Shown here piece by piece: positions 1 to 8,623 of a DNA stretch of 55,397 bases. Position 1 is the stretch's first letter. Each line of letters begins with the position of its first letter. The position numbers and the translations under genes are program-made. Source of the stretch: an uncultured Treponema sp. (lineage in GTDB: Bacteria > Spirochaetota > Spirochaetia > Treponematales > Treponemataceae); the NCBI GenBank assembly GCA_947178095.1, contig CAMWWZ010000005.1, positions 1 through 55,397 of the forward strand. Reading direction: 5' to 3'. The notes under the pieces are model-generated. The model was not told the DNA's origin. It did not search any database and was given only the letters and a program-made list of their open reading frames with translations.

Positions 1-260
1 TTGGCCTTCGTTCTCCGCTTGATGTATTTTGTTGCACTTGAATTGACAATCTGCCGGGGCGCAATCTGCCTCCCCTCCCACAACCACAACATGTCATTAG
101 TCAACATTCAATTTATTCGTCATTCCCAAACGGCGCAAGCCTTTGGCTTGCATCGCAAAATTCTGCTTACAAGTTTCGCATCCGCTGGGGCTAACTTCTG
201 CACCGTTTCGCTTCCGCAAGGGGTTTCTAAAAAAAACGAAGTCAAAATCCCGCAACAATC
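1..260. other. intergenic sequence at left edge, no gene supported
   Basis: No convincing coding sequence is seen before the stop codon of the lactate dehydrogenase gene. An open frame on the plus strand runs from the edge to about 372, but it lies largely in this spacer and across the end of ldhA and has no family features. One small hairpin with GCAAGCC/GGCTTGC arms lies near 138-154. It is followed by GCATCGCAAA, a string that recurs almost unchanged after a similar hairpin near 51025-51050. Confidence 0.5.
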
Positions 261-1259
261 TTACTGCGCCTTCACTTCGTTTTTCAGTTCCGCGCCACTT
301 TCAAATGCCTTGACATTTTCAAGCGAAACTTCCGCGATGTTCGCGAGCGCGTTCGTTGTCAAGAATGCCTGATGGCTCGTAATCAAAACGTTCGGGAAAG
401 TCAAAAGCCGCGCCAAAGTGTCGTCCGTAATTACAGCCGCCGACCAGTCGCTGAAAAAATATTTGCTTTCTTCTTCGTAGACATCGAGCGCGGCTCCTCC
501 AATTTCCTTGTGCTTCAAAGCGTGGACAAGTGCCTTGGAATCAATGAGCGCGCCGCGTCCAGTATTTATCAAAACCGCGTCATTTTTCATCCGCTTCATA
601 TTTTCGTGATTCGCGATGTGGAACGTTTCGTCGTTGAGCGGACAATGGAACGAAAGCACGTCGCTGCGAGAAAAAATCGTCGGAACGTCAACATATTCAA
701 ATCCGTTTTTCTCCGCCCATTCGCGGTTCGGGAATTTGTCGTACAAAATCACTTTCATTCCGAAACCCGACAAAAGCCCCGCCATGATTTGTCCGATTTT
801 TCCAGTGCCGAAAATTCCTGCGGTAAGTCCGTGCAAGTCGCGCCCCGTCAATCCTTCCAAAGTGAAGTTGCCGGTTTTCGTGCGGAGATAGCTTTGCGGA
901 ATGTGCCGAGTGAGCGCGAGCAGCATCGCCACGGCATGCTCTGCGACAGCGTAAGGCGAATACGCCGGAACGCGCACGATTTTTATTCCAGCATCGGCCG
1001 CCGCCGCAAGGTCAACGTTGTTGAATCCCGCGCATCGAAGCACGATGAGGCGAACGCCGTTTTCCTTCAAAATCGAAATCACTTTTTTGTCCGCGATGTC
1101 ATTCACGAAAATGCAAACCGCGTCGAAGCCTTTTGCCGCCGCCGCAGTTTTTTCGTTCAACTTAAAATCAAAGAAATCAATTTCAAATCCGAAATTTTTG
1201 TTGACTTCCAAAAAACTCGTTTTGTCATAAGAGTGCGTGTCATAAAAAGCAATTTTCAT
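261..1259 (-). CDS. ldhA: D-lactate dehydrogenase (NAD-dependent, fermentative)
   Basis: The enzyme reduces pyruvate to D-lactate with NADH in the cytoplasm, regenerating NAD during fermentation. The 332-residue protein has the length and layout of the LdhA branch of D-2-hydroxyacid dehydrogenases. It shows the N-terminal MKIAFYDTHSYDK start, a CAGFNNVDL segment near 76-84, and the dinucleotide-binding GTGKIG at 151-156. The catalytic Arg235 sits in NTGRGALID, with Glu263/264 in DVYEEE and His296 in SHQAFLT. The start is fixed by an AGGAGG sequence at 1265-1270, five bases upstream. A near-perfect 20-bp hairpin sits immediately before that SD. The gene stands alone and is divergent from the BI-1 family gene. 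Confidence 0.95.
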   Translation of the reverse strand: MKIAFYDTHSYDKTSFLEVNKNFGFEIDFFDFKLNEKTAAAAKGFDAVCIFVNDIADKKVISILKENGVRLIVLRCAGFNNVDLAAAADAGIKIVRVPAYSPYAVAEHAVAMLLALTRHIPQSYLRTKTGNFTLEGLTGRDLHGLTAGIFGTGKIGQIMAGLLSGFGMKVILYDKFPNREWAEKNGFEYVDVPTIFSRSDVLSFHCPLNDETFHIANHENMKRMKNDAVLINTGRGALIDSKALVHALKHKEIGGAALDVYEEESKYFFSDWSAAVITDDTLARLLTFPNVLITSHQAFLTTNALANIAEVSLENVKAFESGAELKNEVKAQ

Positions 1260-1274
1260 TTTTTCCTCCTAGTT

Positions 1275-1316
1275 AAAAGTACAATCGCGATTTTTCAAAA
1301 TCACGATTGTACTTTT
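1275..1316 (-). promoter_or_regulatory. hairpin abutting the SD of ldhA
   Basis: Two 20-base arms (1275-1294 and 1297-1316) pair with a single mismatch and a minimal loop. The hairpin ends four bases before the AGGAGG ribosome binding site of ldhA. On the minus strand it also forms the second half of a possible 28-codon open frame (1355-1269) whose TAG stop is part of the SD. That arrangement could couple or gate translation, but it is not proven. There is no T-run suited to an intrinsic terminator in the direction of ldhA. Confidence 0.6.
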
Positions 1317-1482
1317 ATCGCACATTCGCAGCAAAGCGAACAATGCGATTTTCATTTAAAAATATAGCAACATTTTTTTTGAAATTCAAGAAAAAAACAA
1401 GCGGAAAAATCTTGCGTTGCAAATTAAATTCTGCGTTGCGTTTTCGCCGCAAGTTTTAAACATTCAACATCGTTAATTTTCC

Positions 1483-1512
1483 TTGACTTCCGCCGCATTT
1501 TTCTATTATAAT
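1483..1512 (+). promoter_or_regulatory. sigma-70-type promoter of the BI-1 family gene
   Basis: TTGACT at 1483-1488 and TATAAT at 1507-1512 are separated by 18 bases. The ATG of the gene begins at 1519, only six bases after the -10 box. Transcription would therefore start at or next to the A of the start codon, and no SD is present. Confidence 0.75.
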
Positions 1513-1518
1513 AAAATC

Positions 1519-2217
1519 ATGAATGAAATGATAACATTAAGTCAGGCCAAGCCCGAAATCCAACGAAAGTTCATGACGGGCGTTTATTTGCGGATGACGC
1601 TCGCGCTTTTTATCAGCGCGACTGTGGCGTACTTTGCTTCGAATTCTTACGCGGTGCTCAGATTCCTGTTTTCGCACCAGGGCATGCCTTTCTATGTCCT
1701 GCTCATAGCGGAATTCATTTTGGTTGTCGCGCTTTCCGGCGCGATTCACAAACTTTCTTCGTTCGCGGCGATGGCTTTCTTTTTGCTTTACGCCGTGATG
1801 AACGGACTTTCGCTCTGCACGATTTTCCTTTTGTACGAAGTCGATTCAATCTACAGAATGTTTTTGGTGAGCGCGTTGATGTTCGCGGGAATGAGCGTTT
1901 ACGGCGCGAAAACGAAAAGCGATTTGACCAGCGCGGGCCGCTATCTTTTCATGGGCTTGATTGGAATCATCGTCGCGGGACTTGTGAATATGTTTTTAAA
2001 ATCAGAGCCGCTTGACTGGATTACAAGCTTAGTCGGCGTGGGACTTTTCATCGGCATCACGGCTTATGACACTCAGCGGCTCATGCGAATTTCGATTCAC
2101 GATGACGGAAGCGAGAATTTCCGAAAAGTTTCAATCATCGGCGCATTGGAACTTTATCTTGACTTCATAAACATTTTCTTGAAAATGCTCGCGCTTTTCG
2201 GAAAAAAACGAAGATAG
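1519..2217 (+). CDS. Bax inhibitor-1/YccA family membrane protein
   Basis: This is a 232-residue integral membrane protein with about seven hydrophobic segments. It matches the bacterial BI-1/YccA (TMBIM) family, whose members act as membrane leak channels or modulators of membrane proteolysis; the substrate here is unknown. Supporting features are the family-like KSDLTSAGRYLFMGLIGI stretch and the C-terminal GLFIGITAYDTQRL followed by ALELYLDFINIFL, which are hallmarks of the fold. The start is set at the ATG at 1519. The longer open frame would begin with a TTG that is part of the -35 box. With the -10 box six bases upstream and no SD, the message is probably leaderless; ATG 1528 is an alternative start. 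Confidence 0.9.
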   Translation: MNEMITLSQAKPEIQRKFMTGVYLRMTLALFISATVAYFASNSYAVLRFLFSHQGMPFYVLLIAEFILVVALSGAIHKLSSFAAMAFFLLYAVMNGLSLCTIFLLYEVDSIYRMFLVSALMFAGMSVYGAKTKSDLTSAGRYLFMGLIGIIVAGLVNMFLKSEPLDWITSLVGVGLFIGITAYDTQRLMRISIHDDGSENFRKVSIIGALELYLDFINIFLKMLALFGKKRR

Positions 2218-2269
2218 AAAAACGCATTCATTAAATAGCTTGCCGTTAATGGCATGGGAGAGATGAAGT

Positions 2270-3787
2270 TTGGCTCAAAAAATTGTCATTATCGGCGGCG
2301 GAGTCGCGGGCTTGACGGCGGGAATCTACGCGCAAAAAGCCGGATTCGAATCTGAAATCTACGAAAAGCATTCCGTGATGGGCGGGCAATGCACCGGCTG
2401 GAAGCGCAAAGGATTTTACATCGACAATTGCATCACATGGATGACTTGCGGCGATCCGAAATTCCCGATTTACAAAATGTGGAAGGAAGTGGGATTTTTC
2501 GGCGACAAGGACGGCAACGAAATCGCATGCCGCCAGCACGATGCGTTCTACACTTCGGAATTGAACGGCGAAAAAATAACGCTTTGGCGCGACCTTGACC
2601 GCGCGCAAAAAGAAATGCTCGAACTTTCGCCGCAAGACAAAAAGGCGATTAAAAAATTTTTCAAATACGTGAGGCTTTGCACGAATCTTCGCGTGCCTTT
2701 CAAAGCTCCGTTCGACATGATGAATTTGCGCGAGCTCATCGAACTTGGCATTCCGATGATTCCCGTCGGGCTTGCGATGCTAAAATACAAGACGACAAGC
2801 CTTGCGGATTTGGCGGAACAATTCAAGCATCCGCTTTTGAAAAAAATGTTCACGGATTATTTGCCGAAAAATTATTTGGCGTACATTTTCATTTCGGCAT
2901 ACGCTACTTTGGCGAGCGGCGGAGGCGGAGTTCCGGACGGCGGCTCTTCAAAAGTGATCGAGCGAATGGAAGAAATCTACAAGGCAAAAGGCGGAAAGAT
3001 TTTCACGAATTCGCCCGTGCAAAAAATCGAAATTCAAAACGAACATTGCCCGGCAATCATTTTGGAAAACGGTCAAAAAGTTTCGGGCGACTTTATCATT
3101 CCCACTTGCGATCCGCATTTTCTTTTCGAAAAACTTTTGGACGAAAAATATATGCCCGCCGCGCTCAAGGCAGCCTATGCAGACAACGTCGCGCACGAAC
3201 TCGGCTCGACTTTTCAAGTGGCTTACGAATACGACGGCGAGACGGACGAAATCGGGCGGCGCACTTTTTTTGATTGCGCGGGATACGATTTGGCGGGCGA
3301 GCGCAGAACGCGCCTCAATATGAAAAATTACAATCTCGATCCAATCGCCGCGCCCCAAGGAAAAAATCTGATTCAAGTGAAAATTCTGCAAAATGAAAAG
3401 CAATATTTGTATTGGGAAAATCTCTACAAAAACGACAAGGACGAATACAATCGGCAAAAACAGAAGGCCGCCGCCGACATTCTCAAATTGCTTGAAGAGC
3501 GCGTTCCCAGCGCGAAAGGAAAAATGAAAGTCCTTGACATTTGGACGCCGTACACTTACACGCGCTACACAAACGCATATCGCGGCGTTTACATGAGTTT
3601 CATCGTCACGAAAAAAAGCAAAAACCTTTTCAACATTCCCACCACGCTCACAGGAATCGACAATGTTTTTTTGGCGGGACAATGGCTTTGCATGCCCGGC
3701 GGACTTCCCATGGCGATGGTCAGCGGAAAATTCGCCGTTCAAAGGATATTGCGTTCATTGGGAAAAAATTATAGAATAGAACCATAA
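2270..3787 (+). CDS. phytoene-desaturase-like NAD(P)/FAD-dependent oxidoreductase
   Basis: This 505-residue flavoprotein belongs to the CrtI/amine oxidase-like superfamily. The N-terminal Rossmann motif IIGGGVAGLTAGIYAQKAG lies at about 7-25, followed by the Glu-containing strand and GGQCTGWKRKG. The C-terminal FAD signature is DNVFLAGQWLCMPGGLPMA near 465-483. Proteins of this kind are common in anaerobes that make no carotenoids, so the substrate is unknown and a carotenoid role should not be assumed. Translation probably starts at the TTG at 2270, nine bases after a GGGAG SD. An ATG at 2263 is out of frame. The stop codon is the first part of a large inverted-repeat spacer. Confidence 0.85.
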   Translation: MAQKIVIIGGGVAGLTAGIYAQKAGFESEIYEKHSVMGGQCTGWKRKGFYIDNCITWMTCGDPKFPIYKMWKEVGFFGDKDGNEIACRQHDAFYTSELNGEKITLWRDLDRAQKEMLELSPQDKKAIKKFFKYVRLCTNLRVPFKAPFDMMNLRELIELGIPMIPVGLAMLKYKTTSLADLAEQFKHPLLKKMFTDYLPKNYLAYIFISAYATLASGGGGVPDGGSSKVIERMEEIYKAKGGKIFTNSPVQKIEIQNEHCPAIILENGQKVSGDFIIPTCDPHFLFEKLLDEKYMPAALKAAYADNVAHELGSTFQVAYEYDGETDEIGRRTFFDCAGYDLAGERRTRLNMKNYNLDPIAAPQGKNLIQVKILQNEKQYLYWENLYKNDKDEYNRQKQKAAADILKLLEERVPSAKGKMKVLDIWTPYTYTRYTNAYRGVYMSFIVTKKSKNLFNIPTTLTGIDNVFLAGQWLCMPGGLPMAMVSGKFAVQRILRSLGKNYRIEP

Positions 3788-3979
3788 AATTCGCGAACGA
3801 CAAATGCCATCAATTTTCGAACGCGCAAGGTAAATGCGAGTTTTGTTGCAAAACAAAACTCGGTAGCAAACCGCAAGGTTTGCGCAGGGAAAAGTCTTCC
3901 CCTACGCCCGCACTTCGTTGCGGTCTACCCCTTCTGCGGGGAGTTCCCCGCAACGCCCCCGATGGCATTTTGCGAATTT
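3787..3979. repeat. 193-bp intergenic inverted-repeat element with nested hairpins
   Basis: The outer arms pair across the whole spacer: AAATTCGC plus AAATGCCATC at 3787-3811 matches GATGGCATTTTGCGAATTT at 3961-3979 in reverse complement. Between them lie successive hairpins: a GAGTTTTGTT stem at 3838-3861, GCAAACC/GGTTTGC, GGGAA/TTCCC, CGCA/TTGCG, and GCGGGGA/TCCCCGC near 3937-3952. The segment CGAGTTTT...AAAACTCGGTAGCAA is shared, in the opposite orientation relative to the downstream gene, with the two large leader elements at 27 kb and 51 kb. It could be a folded RNA or a cruciform-prone DNA repeat. Confidence 0.65.
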
Positions 3980-4007
3980 TTGCATCGCAGAGAAAGAGGT
4001 AAAAAAA

Positions 4008-5000
4008 ATGATCGAAGTTTCTCATTTGTCGAAAAAGTTCGGAGAATTCCGCGCTGTAGACGACATCAGTTTTTCAATTCCAACTGGACAAATCGTAGGC
4101 CTGCTCGGACCAAACGGCGCGGGCAAGACGACCACAATGCGCATGATTTGCGGCTTCCTCGGAACAAGCGGAGGCAGCATCAAAATTGACGGCGTTGAAA
4201 TTTCCGAAAATCCGATTTTCGCAAAACGCAAAATCGGCTACATGCCGGAAAGTGCGCCGCTCTACTCCGACATGATTGTGGAAGATTATTTGAATTACGT
4301 TGCGCAAATGCAAGGCGCAGATGCCGCGCAAAAAATCCCAGAGCTTTGCAAGACTTGCGGATTGAAGGAAGTGATGCACAAAAACATCTCCGAACTTTCG
4401 CGCGGCTACAGACAGCGCGTCGGGCTTGCGCACGCTTTGATGAACGATCCCGAAATCCTGATTTTGGACGAACCGACAAGCGGCCTCGATCCGAACCAAA
4501 TCGAGGACGTGCGCGCGCTCATCAAGGAAATCGGCAAAACTCGAACCGTAATAATTTCCACGCACATTCTCGGCGAAGTGGAAATGCTTTGTCCGCGCGT
4601 CATCATCATCGCGAACGGAAAATTGGTGGCGGACAGTCCGACTAACGAACTGCGAAAGAATTTCCAAAATTCAATCATGCTGAACATAGTTTTTGGTAGC
4701 GCGAATTTTTCGGAAGCAAAATCCGAATTGGAAAAAATCGCCGACATTTCTTCCATCGAAAAAATCGAAGCGGAAAAAATCAAAGGCGAGCGAAAATTCT
4801 GCGGCGTGAAAATTTCCGTCAAAGAAGGAAAGGAAATCCGAAAAAATATTTTTGAACTCGCCGTGAAAAACGGCTGGACGCTCTACGAAATGAACGTCCA
4901 GAAAAATTCGCTCGAAGACGTTTTCCACGCGCTGACGATAACTCCGCAAAACGAAATTACAATGGAAATGAAGGAAAAATTAAAATTGACGACTAAATAA
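4008..5000 (+). CDS. ABC transporter ATP-binding protein, GldA-like
   Basis: This 330-residue ATPase is the energising subunit for the membrane fusion protein encoded next. Walker A GPNGAGKTT is at 34-42, the signature LSRGYRQRVGLAHAL near 128-142, and Walker B ILILDEPTSGLDP follows at once. The switch His is in IISTHIL. The C-terminal ~100 residues form the extra domain usual in ABC-2/GldA ATPases. The start is ATG 4008 (MIEVSHLSKKFG); the open frame extends further upstream through the inverted-repeat spacer, but without family sequence. It is organised as gldA - gldF-gldG fusion - DUF4340 on one strand. These systems are related to the Gld complex of gliding bacteria, but here the cargo is unknown. 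Confidence 0.93.
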   Translation: MIEVSHLSKKFGEFRAVDDISFSIPTGQIVGLLGPNGAGKTTTMRMICGFLGTSGGSIKIDGVEISENPIFAKRKIGYMPESAPLYSDMIVEDYLNYVAQMQGADAAQKIPELCKTCGLKEVMHKNISELSRGYRQRVGLAHALMNDPEILILDEPTSGLDPNQIEDVRALIKEIGKTRTVIISTHILGEVEMLCPRVIIIANGKLVADSPTNELRKNFQNSIMLNIVFGSANFSEAKSELEKIADISSIEKIEAEKIKGERKFCGVKISVKEGKEIRKNIFELAVKNGWTLYEMNVQKNSLEDVFHALTITPQNEITMEMKEKLKLTTK

Positions 5001-5016
5001 GCGTCGTCAATTTTAA
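4980..5016 (+). terminator. hairpin over the 3' end of the ABC ATPase gene
   Basis: Perfect 14-base arms TTAAAATTGACGAC and GTCGTCAATTTTAA flank the stop codon of the ATPase gene. The stem is AT-rich and is not followed by a strong T-run, so it may act as a weak terminator, an mRNA stabiliser or a transcript processing point rather than a full stop. Confidence 0.45.
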
Positions 5017-5085
5017 TGTCGAGTTTGCGTTGCAAACTCGCTTATTTTACTTGTCTGCGCCGCAACAAATTGCTTGACGCAGACG

Positions 5086-5129
5086 AATTTAAACTTTTGT
5101 AAAACTGAAGTTTTACAAAAGTTTAAATT
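5086..5129 (+). promoter_or_regulatory. 21-bp perfect hairpin abutting the SD of the GldF-GldG gene
   Basis: The arms 5086-5106 and 5109-5129 are exact reverse complements with a two-base centre. The AGGAG ribosome binding site begins two bases later at 5131 and the ATG follows at 5142. The position relative to the SD is the same as for the hairpins before ldhA, the DUF4340 gene, the GNAT gene at 27230 and transketolase. The arms share no sequence with those beyond an AT-rich character. Confidence 0.65.
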
Positions 5130-5141
5130 AAGGAGAAATAA

Positions 5142-7964
5142 ATGCAAAATAAAAAATCGAATCCAGCCTTCACAATAATGCGCCGTGAACTCGCAGCGTT
5201 TTTCACAAATCCTGCGGCATACATCGTAACGGTGATTTTTTTGGTCGCATCGGGAATATTTTTCTTTTCGACATTTTTCATAAACGGCCGCGCCGACTTG
5301 CGGAATTTTTTCAGCCTGCTTCCGATAATGCTTTCGCTTTTCGTGCCCGCGCTCACGATGCGGCTTTTCAGCGAAGAATTGCGAAGCGGAAGCTTTGAAA
5401 CTTTGATGACGCTTCCAGTCACAAGCGCGCAAGTCATACTTGGAAAATTTTTGGCGGCGTTTTTGACGAGTGCGGCAATGCTCGTCCTGACTCTCTTTTA
5501 CGTCGTCACAGCGTGCGTTTTCGGCAAAGTTGATTTCGGCCCGATAATCGGCGGATATTTCGGCGCGCTTTTTTTGTGCGCGCTTTATTCCGCAATCGGA
5601 ATTTTTTCCAGCGCGCTCACCAAAAATCAAATCATAGCGTTTTTTACCGCGCTCGCGTTGAGTTTCGCGCTAATCCTTTTCGGAATGATTTTGGTATTTT
5701 TGCCCGCGCCGCTCGTGCGATTTTTTTCATGGCTTTCCGTCACCACGCACTTCCAGCAAATTTCTCGCGGCATCGCCGACACGCGCGACGTAATTTATTT
5801 CGTTTCGATTTCCGCGATTTTTCTTTTGCTCACGCAACAAAAAATTTCTGTTAAAAAAAATCGTGATGAAAAAATCGATTGCGCGATTTTCTTTTTGATT
5901 TTGATTTTGGCGAACTTGGTTGGCGCGCGCGCTTTTCTGCGCAAGGATTTGACGAGCGGAAAAATGTATTCGATTTCTTCTGCCAGCAAGGAACTCGTAA
6001 AAAATTTGCAAGAGCCGATGAGCGTGAACGTTTTCTTTTCGTCCGACTTGCCCGCGCCCTACAACAGCGTCGATCAATATTTGCGCGACATTTTGGTCGA
6101 ATACAAATCTGCGGCGAACAAAAATTTTTCCTACAAAATTTTTGACATGAAAAAAACTGAAAATGAAAACATTGCGCATTCGTATGGCATCAATCAAATT
6201 CAAGTGCAAAAAGTCGAGACGACGGAAGTGAGCGCGAAAGCCGTTTGGATGGGAATTGCGATCGCTTACGGCGACGACATCAAAATTTTCAATCCGATCG
6301 ATTCGACGGCAGGACTTGAATATCGTCTCACCACGGCGATGTCAAAAATGATTTCCATAAACGACGCGCTTGCGCAATTAAACAGAGGCCTTGAAGTCAA
6401 ACTTTTTCCGGCAAGCGAATTGGCGCAGTTCAATATTTCGAATTTGGATCGCCTCGAACAAACCGTTTCGGATGCGACGAATTCTTTGAATGAAAAATTT
6501 TTCGGCAAAATAAATTTGAAAATCGAAAATCCTTCAAGCAATGAAGCGAAGCAGATTTCCGAAAAATACGGCGTTCAACTCGTAACGTTTCAAGATGACG
6601 AAGATGAGAACGGCGGCGAAAAAAATGTCGCGCTCGGAATCGTAGCGGAACTCGGCGAGAATTTCGTTTCGATTCCATTGTACCTGATGCAAGACTTTTT
6701 CGGCTGGCATCTTTTGGGACTTGAGAACATTCAGAAAAATATTTCCGACGCAATCGAAAGCTTGCTTTCGAAAACCGTGCAAATCGGCTACATCACAGGT
6801 CACGGCGAAAATGAGCTTTACGCGAATCCTTACGGAAATCCCGGCGCGCTGAATTCGGAAAATTTCCGCAACGTGCTGAGCGACATTTACAGCTTCCAGC
6901 AAATCAATTTGGCGGAAGAAGAAATTCCGCTCAACATAAAATGCATCGTAATCAATGGCTCGAAAGAAGAATTTTCGCAAAGCGAGCTTTTTAAAATCGA
7001 CCAATTCGTGATGAAAGGCGGCAACATTTTGTTCTGCCTCGACCCGCTCGTCGAATCTGCGGAAAACGGGCCGAACGCGCCGCCCGCCTATCTTGCGCCG
7101 CAAAACGGCTTGCAAAAAATTCTGAACGCATACGGAATAAAGCCCGGCACGAATTTCGTTTTCGACCAAAATTGCTATCAGGAAAATCAAAGAAATGGCG
7201 AAAACCGAAAACTGGAATGGGCGCCGCTCGTCATGCAAAACGCGCTCGATCAGAAAAATCCGATTACGAAATTTTTGAGCGCGATGATTTTCTTGCAAAA
7301 CGGCTCGATTGATTTAAGCGAAGCCGAAAAAAATCCTGATTTGAAAACGACGATTCTCGCGCATTCTTCCGAAAAATCTTGGCTCGCGAGCGAGAACATC
7401 ATTTTGTATCCCGGCTACGTTTTTCCGCCCAGCAACGCTTCGCAATTTGCAGAGCAAAATTTGGCGGTGCTCGTCGAAGGAAAATTTCCGAGCGCGTTTG
7501 CAAACGAGGAAATTCCGCTTGAAGAAAAAAATTCTGCGGAAGATGAAAGTATTTCGGACGAACGAAACGCCGAACAATCCGAAATGAATGCCGCGCTCGC
7601 GACCCAAGAAAAAATTTCCAAAGGAATTCAAAACGCGAAAATAATTTTCGTGAGTTCGGCGCTTGTCACAACAGGGCGGCTCATCGAAGAAGAAGGCAAC
7701 GAGCCGATGGCATATTTTATGCGCAACGCAATCGACTATTTGAACGGCTCGGAAGAATTCAGCGAAATGCGCACAAAGGGCATCGCGCGAAATTTGCTGG
7801 AAATAAAAAATCCCGCGAGCGCGACGGCGTTCAAACTTTTCAATCAATTCGGACTAGCCGCGCTCGTGACATTGCTCGGACTTTTCGTGTGGCGCGCTCG
7901 TTCGCTTCGCCGAAACCAAATTCGTCTGCGATACAATGCGGACGATGAGCGCGAAACAAAATAA
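5142..7964 (+). CDS. GldF-GldG fusion: ABC-2 permease joined to its auxiliary protein
   Basis: At 940 residues this is about the sum of a GldF permease and a GldG partner. Residues 1-235 carry about six membrane segments and the ABC-2 hallmark SFETLMTLPVTSAQVILGKF near 84-103. A second block starts with a membrane segment at about 247-262. It continues through the GldG-type opening (RKDLTSGKMYSISSASKELV at 268-287) and a long extracytoplasmic domain with IGYITGHGENELY. It ends with a membrane anchor near residue 905 and a basic tail. In most genomes these are separate genes. The start is ATG 5142 with AGGAG. The protein likely forms the transmembrane part of the complex driven by the preceding ATPase. 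Confidence 0.88.
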   Translation: MQNKKSNPAFTIMRRELAAFFTNPAAYIVTVIFLVASGIFFFSTFFINGRADLRNFFSLLPIMLSLFVPALTMRLFSEELRSGSFETLMTLPVTSAQVILGKFLAAFLTSAAMLVLTLFYVVTACVFGKVDFGPIIGGYFGALFLCALYSAIGIFSSALTKNQIIAFFTALALSFALILFGMILVFLPAPLVRFFSWLSVTTHFQQISRGIADTRDVIYFVSISAIFLLLTQQKISVKKNRDEKIDCAIFFLILILANLVGARAFLRKDLTSGKMYSISSASKELVKNLQEPMSVNVFFSSDLPAPYNSVDQYLRDILVEYKSAANKNFSYKIFDMKKTENENIAHSYGINQIQVQKVETTEVSAKAVWMGIAIAYGDDIKIFNPIDSTAGLEYRLTTAMSKMISINDALAQLNRGLEVKLFPASELAQFNISNLDRLEQTVSDATNSLNEKFFGKINLKIENPSSNEAKQISEKYGVQLVTFQDDEDENGGEKNVALGIVAELGENFVSIPLYLMQDFFGWHLLGLENIQKNISDAIESLLSKTVQIGYITGHGENELYANPYGNPGALNSENFRNVLSDIYSFQQINLAEEEIPLNIKCIVINGSKEEFSQSELFKIDQFVMKGGNILFCLDPLVESAENGPNAPPAYLAPQNGLQKILNAYGIKPGTNFVFDQNCYQENQRNGENRKLEWAPLVMQNALDQKNPITKFLSAMIFLQNGSIDLSEAEKNPDLKTTILAHSSEKSWLASENIILYPGYVFPPSNASQFAEQNLAVLVEGKFPSAFANEEIPLEEKNSAEDESISDERNAEQSEMNAALATQEKISKGIQNAKIIFVSSALVTTGRLIEEEGNEPMAYFMRNAIDYLNGSEEFSEMRTKGIARNLLEIKNPASATAFKLFNQFGLAALVTLLGLFVWRARSLRRNQIRLRYNADDERETK

Positions 7965-8005
7965 AATTTGCAGAAAGTCCGCTGAAATTTCGCGGACGAT
8001 TTTAT
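7961..8005 (+). promoter_or_regulatory. hairpin between GldF-GldG and DUF4340 genes, abutting the SD
   Basis: GTCCGC (7977-7982) pairs with GCGGAC (7992-7997), and outer ATAAAAT (7961-7967) pairs with ATTTTAT (7999-8005). The TAGGAG ribosome binding site follows directly at 8005-8010. It sits between co-oriented genes of one apparent operon, so a role in translation or mRNA stability is more likely than termination. Confidence 0.5.
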
Positions 8006-8017
8006 AGGAGAAAAAAA

Positions 8018-8575
8018 ATGACAAAGCGAAGAATGATTTTGATTTGCATTGCAGGCGCGTTGGCGATGATTTTTGCCGCGCAGATTTTGCTTGGCTTGCG
8101 CTCGCCTCAAAAAAATTTCAAGGCAAAAGAAACGGCGGATTTTATTTCTATTGAAAATTCAAGCGAAATAATTTCATTGAAAAAAAGCGGCGACGAATGG
8201 TTTTGCGCGGAGAAAAAAGCGGACACAAAAAAAGCTGAATATTTGCTCGAAAAATTTTCCGAAGTGCAGACGCTGGGAGTCGCATCGCGCTCGGCAGACG
8301 AAGCCGCGCTCGAGCGATACGGCTTGGACGCGCCAATCGTCGTTCGTGCGAAATCCGGGGAAAAAGAGTTGCGCGCGATTTTCATCGGAAAGGAAAGCAC
8401 GAGCGGCTCGCAGGCTTACGTTCAGATTGAAGGCAAAAAAGAAATTTTTTTGGCGCAAGGAAATCTGCGGCGCGACTTCACTTTTTCCGCCTCCGACATT
8501 CTTGAAAAAAATCCTGCGGAAAATTCGGAAAGCGAAAATTCCACAGGAAATTCCGCAATAGAAATCACTGAATAA
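8018..8575 (+). CDS. DUF4340 family membrane-anchored protein
   Basis: This 185-residue protein has an N-terminal membrane anchor (residues 6-27) and an extracytoplasmic domain. The order seen here is typical of DUF4340: a strand with SIENSSEIISLKKSGDEWFC, then AEYLLEKFSEVQTLGVASRS, then LERYGLDAP and RAIFIGKES. DUF4340 proteins are usually encoded beside GldA/GldG-type ABC systems and are presumed to be accessory subunits; the biochemical role is unknown. It is shorter than many members and ends in an acidic Ser/Asn-rich tail. SD AGGAG lies seven bases before the ATG. It ends just before a convergent terminator. Confidence 0.8.
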   Translation: MTKRRMILICIAGALAMIFAAQILLGLRSPQKNFKAKETADFISIENSSEIISLKKSGDEWFCAEKKADTKKAEYLLEKFSEVQTLGVASRSADEAALERYGLDAPIVVRAKSGEKELRAIFIGKESTSGSQAYVQIEGKKEIFLAQGNLRRDFTFSASDILEKNPAENSESENSTGNSAIEITE

Positions 8576-8583
8576 ACGGCGAA

Positions 8584-8623
8584 ACTAAACTTTTAAAAAA
8601 TTGAAATTCTTCAAAAGTTTAGT
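8584..8623. terminator. bidirectional terminator between convergent genes
   Basis: Nineteen-base arms (8584-8602 and 8605-8623) pair with two mismatches. A T-run follows on the plus strand (AGTTTTTG), and an A-rich run before the stem serves as the T-run for the minus strand. The stop codon of the histidine phosphatase gene lies inside the stem. This separates the plus-strand Gld/DUF4340 transcript from the minus-strand pyrE run. Confidence 0.75.

Noticed and set aside
1..372. Plus-strand open frame at the left edge.
   Set aside because: No family features and no SD; it overlaps the end of ldhA antisense.
5016..5102. 28-codon plus-strand frame between the ABC ATPase and GldF-GldG genes.
   Set aside because: A frame of this size is expected by chance, it has no SD, and its end lies in the SD-abutting hairpin.
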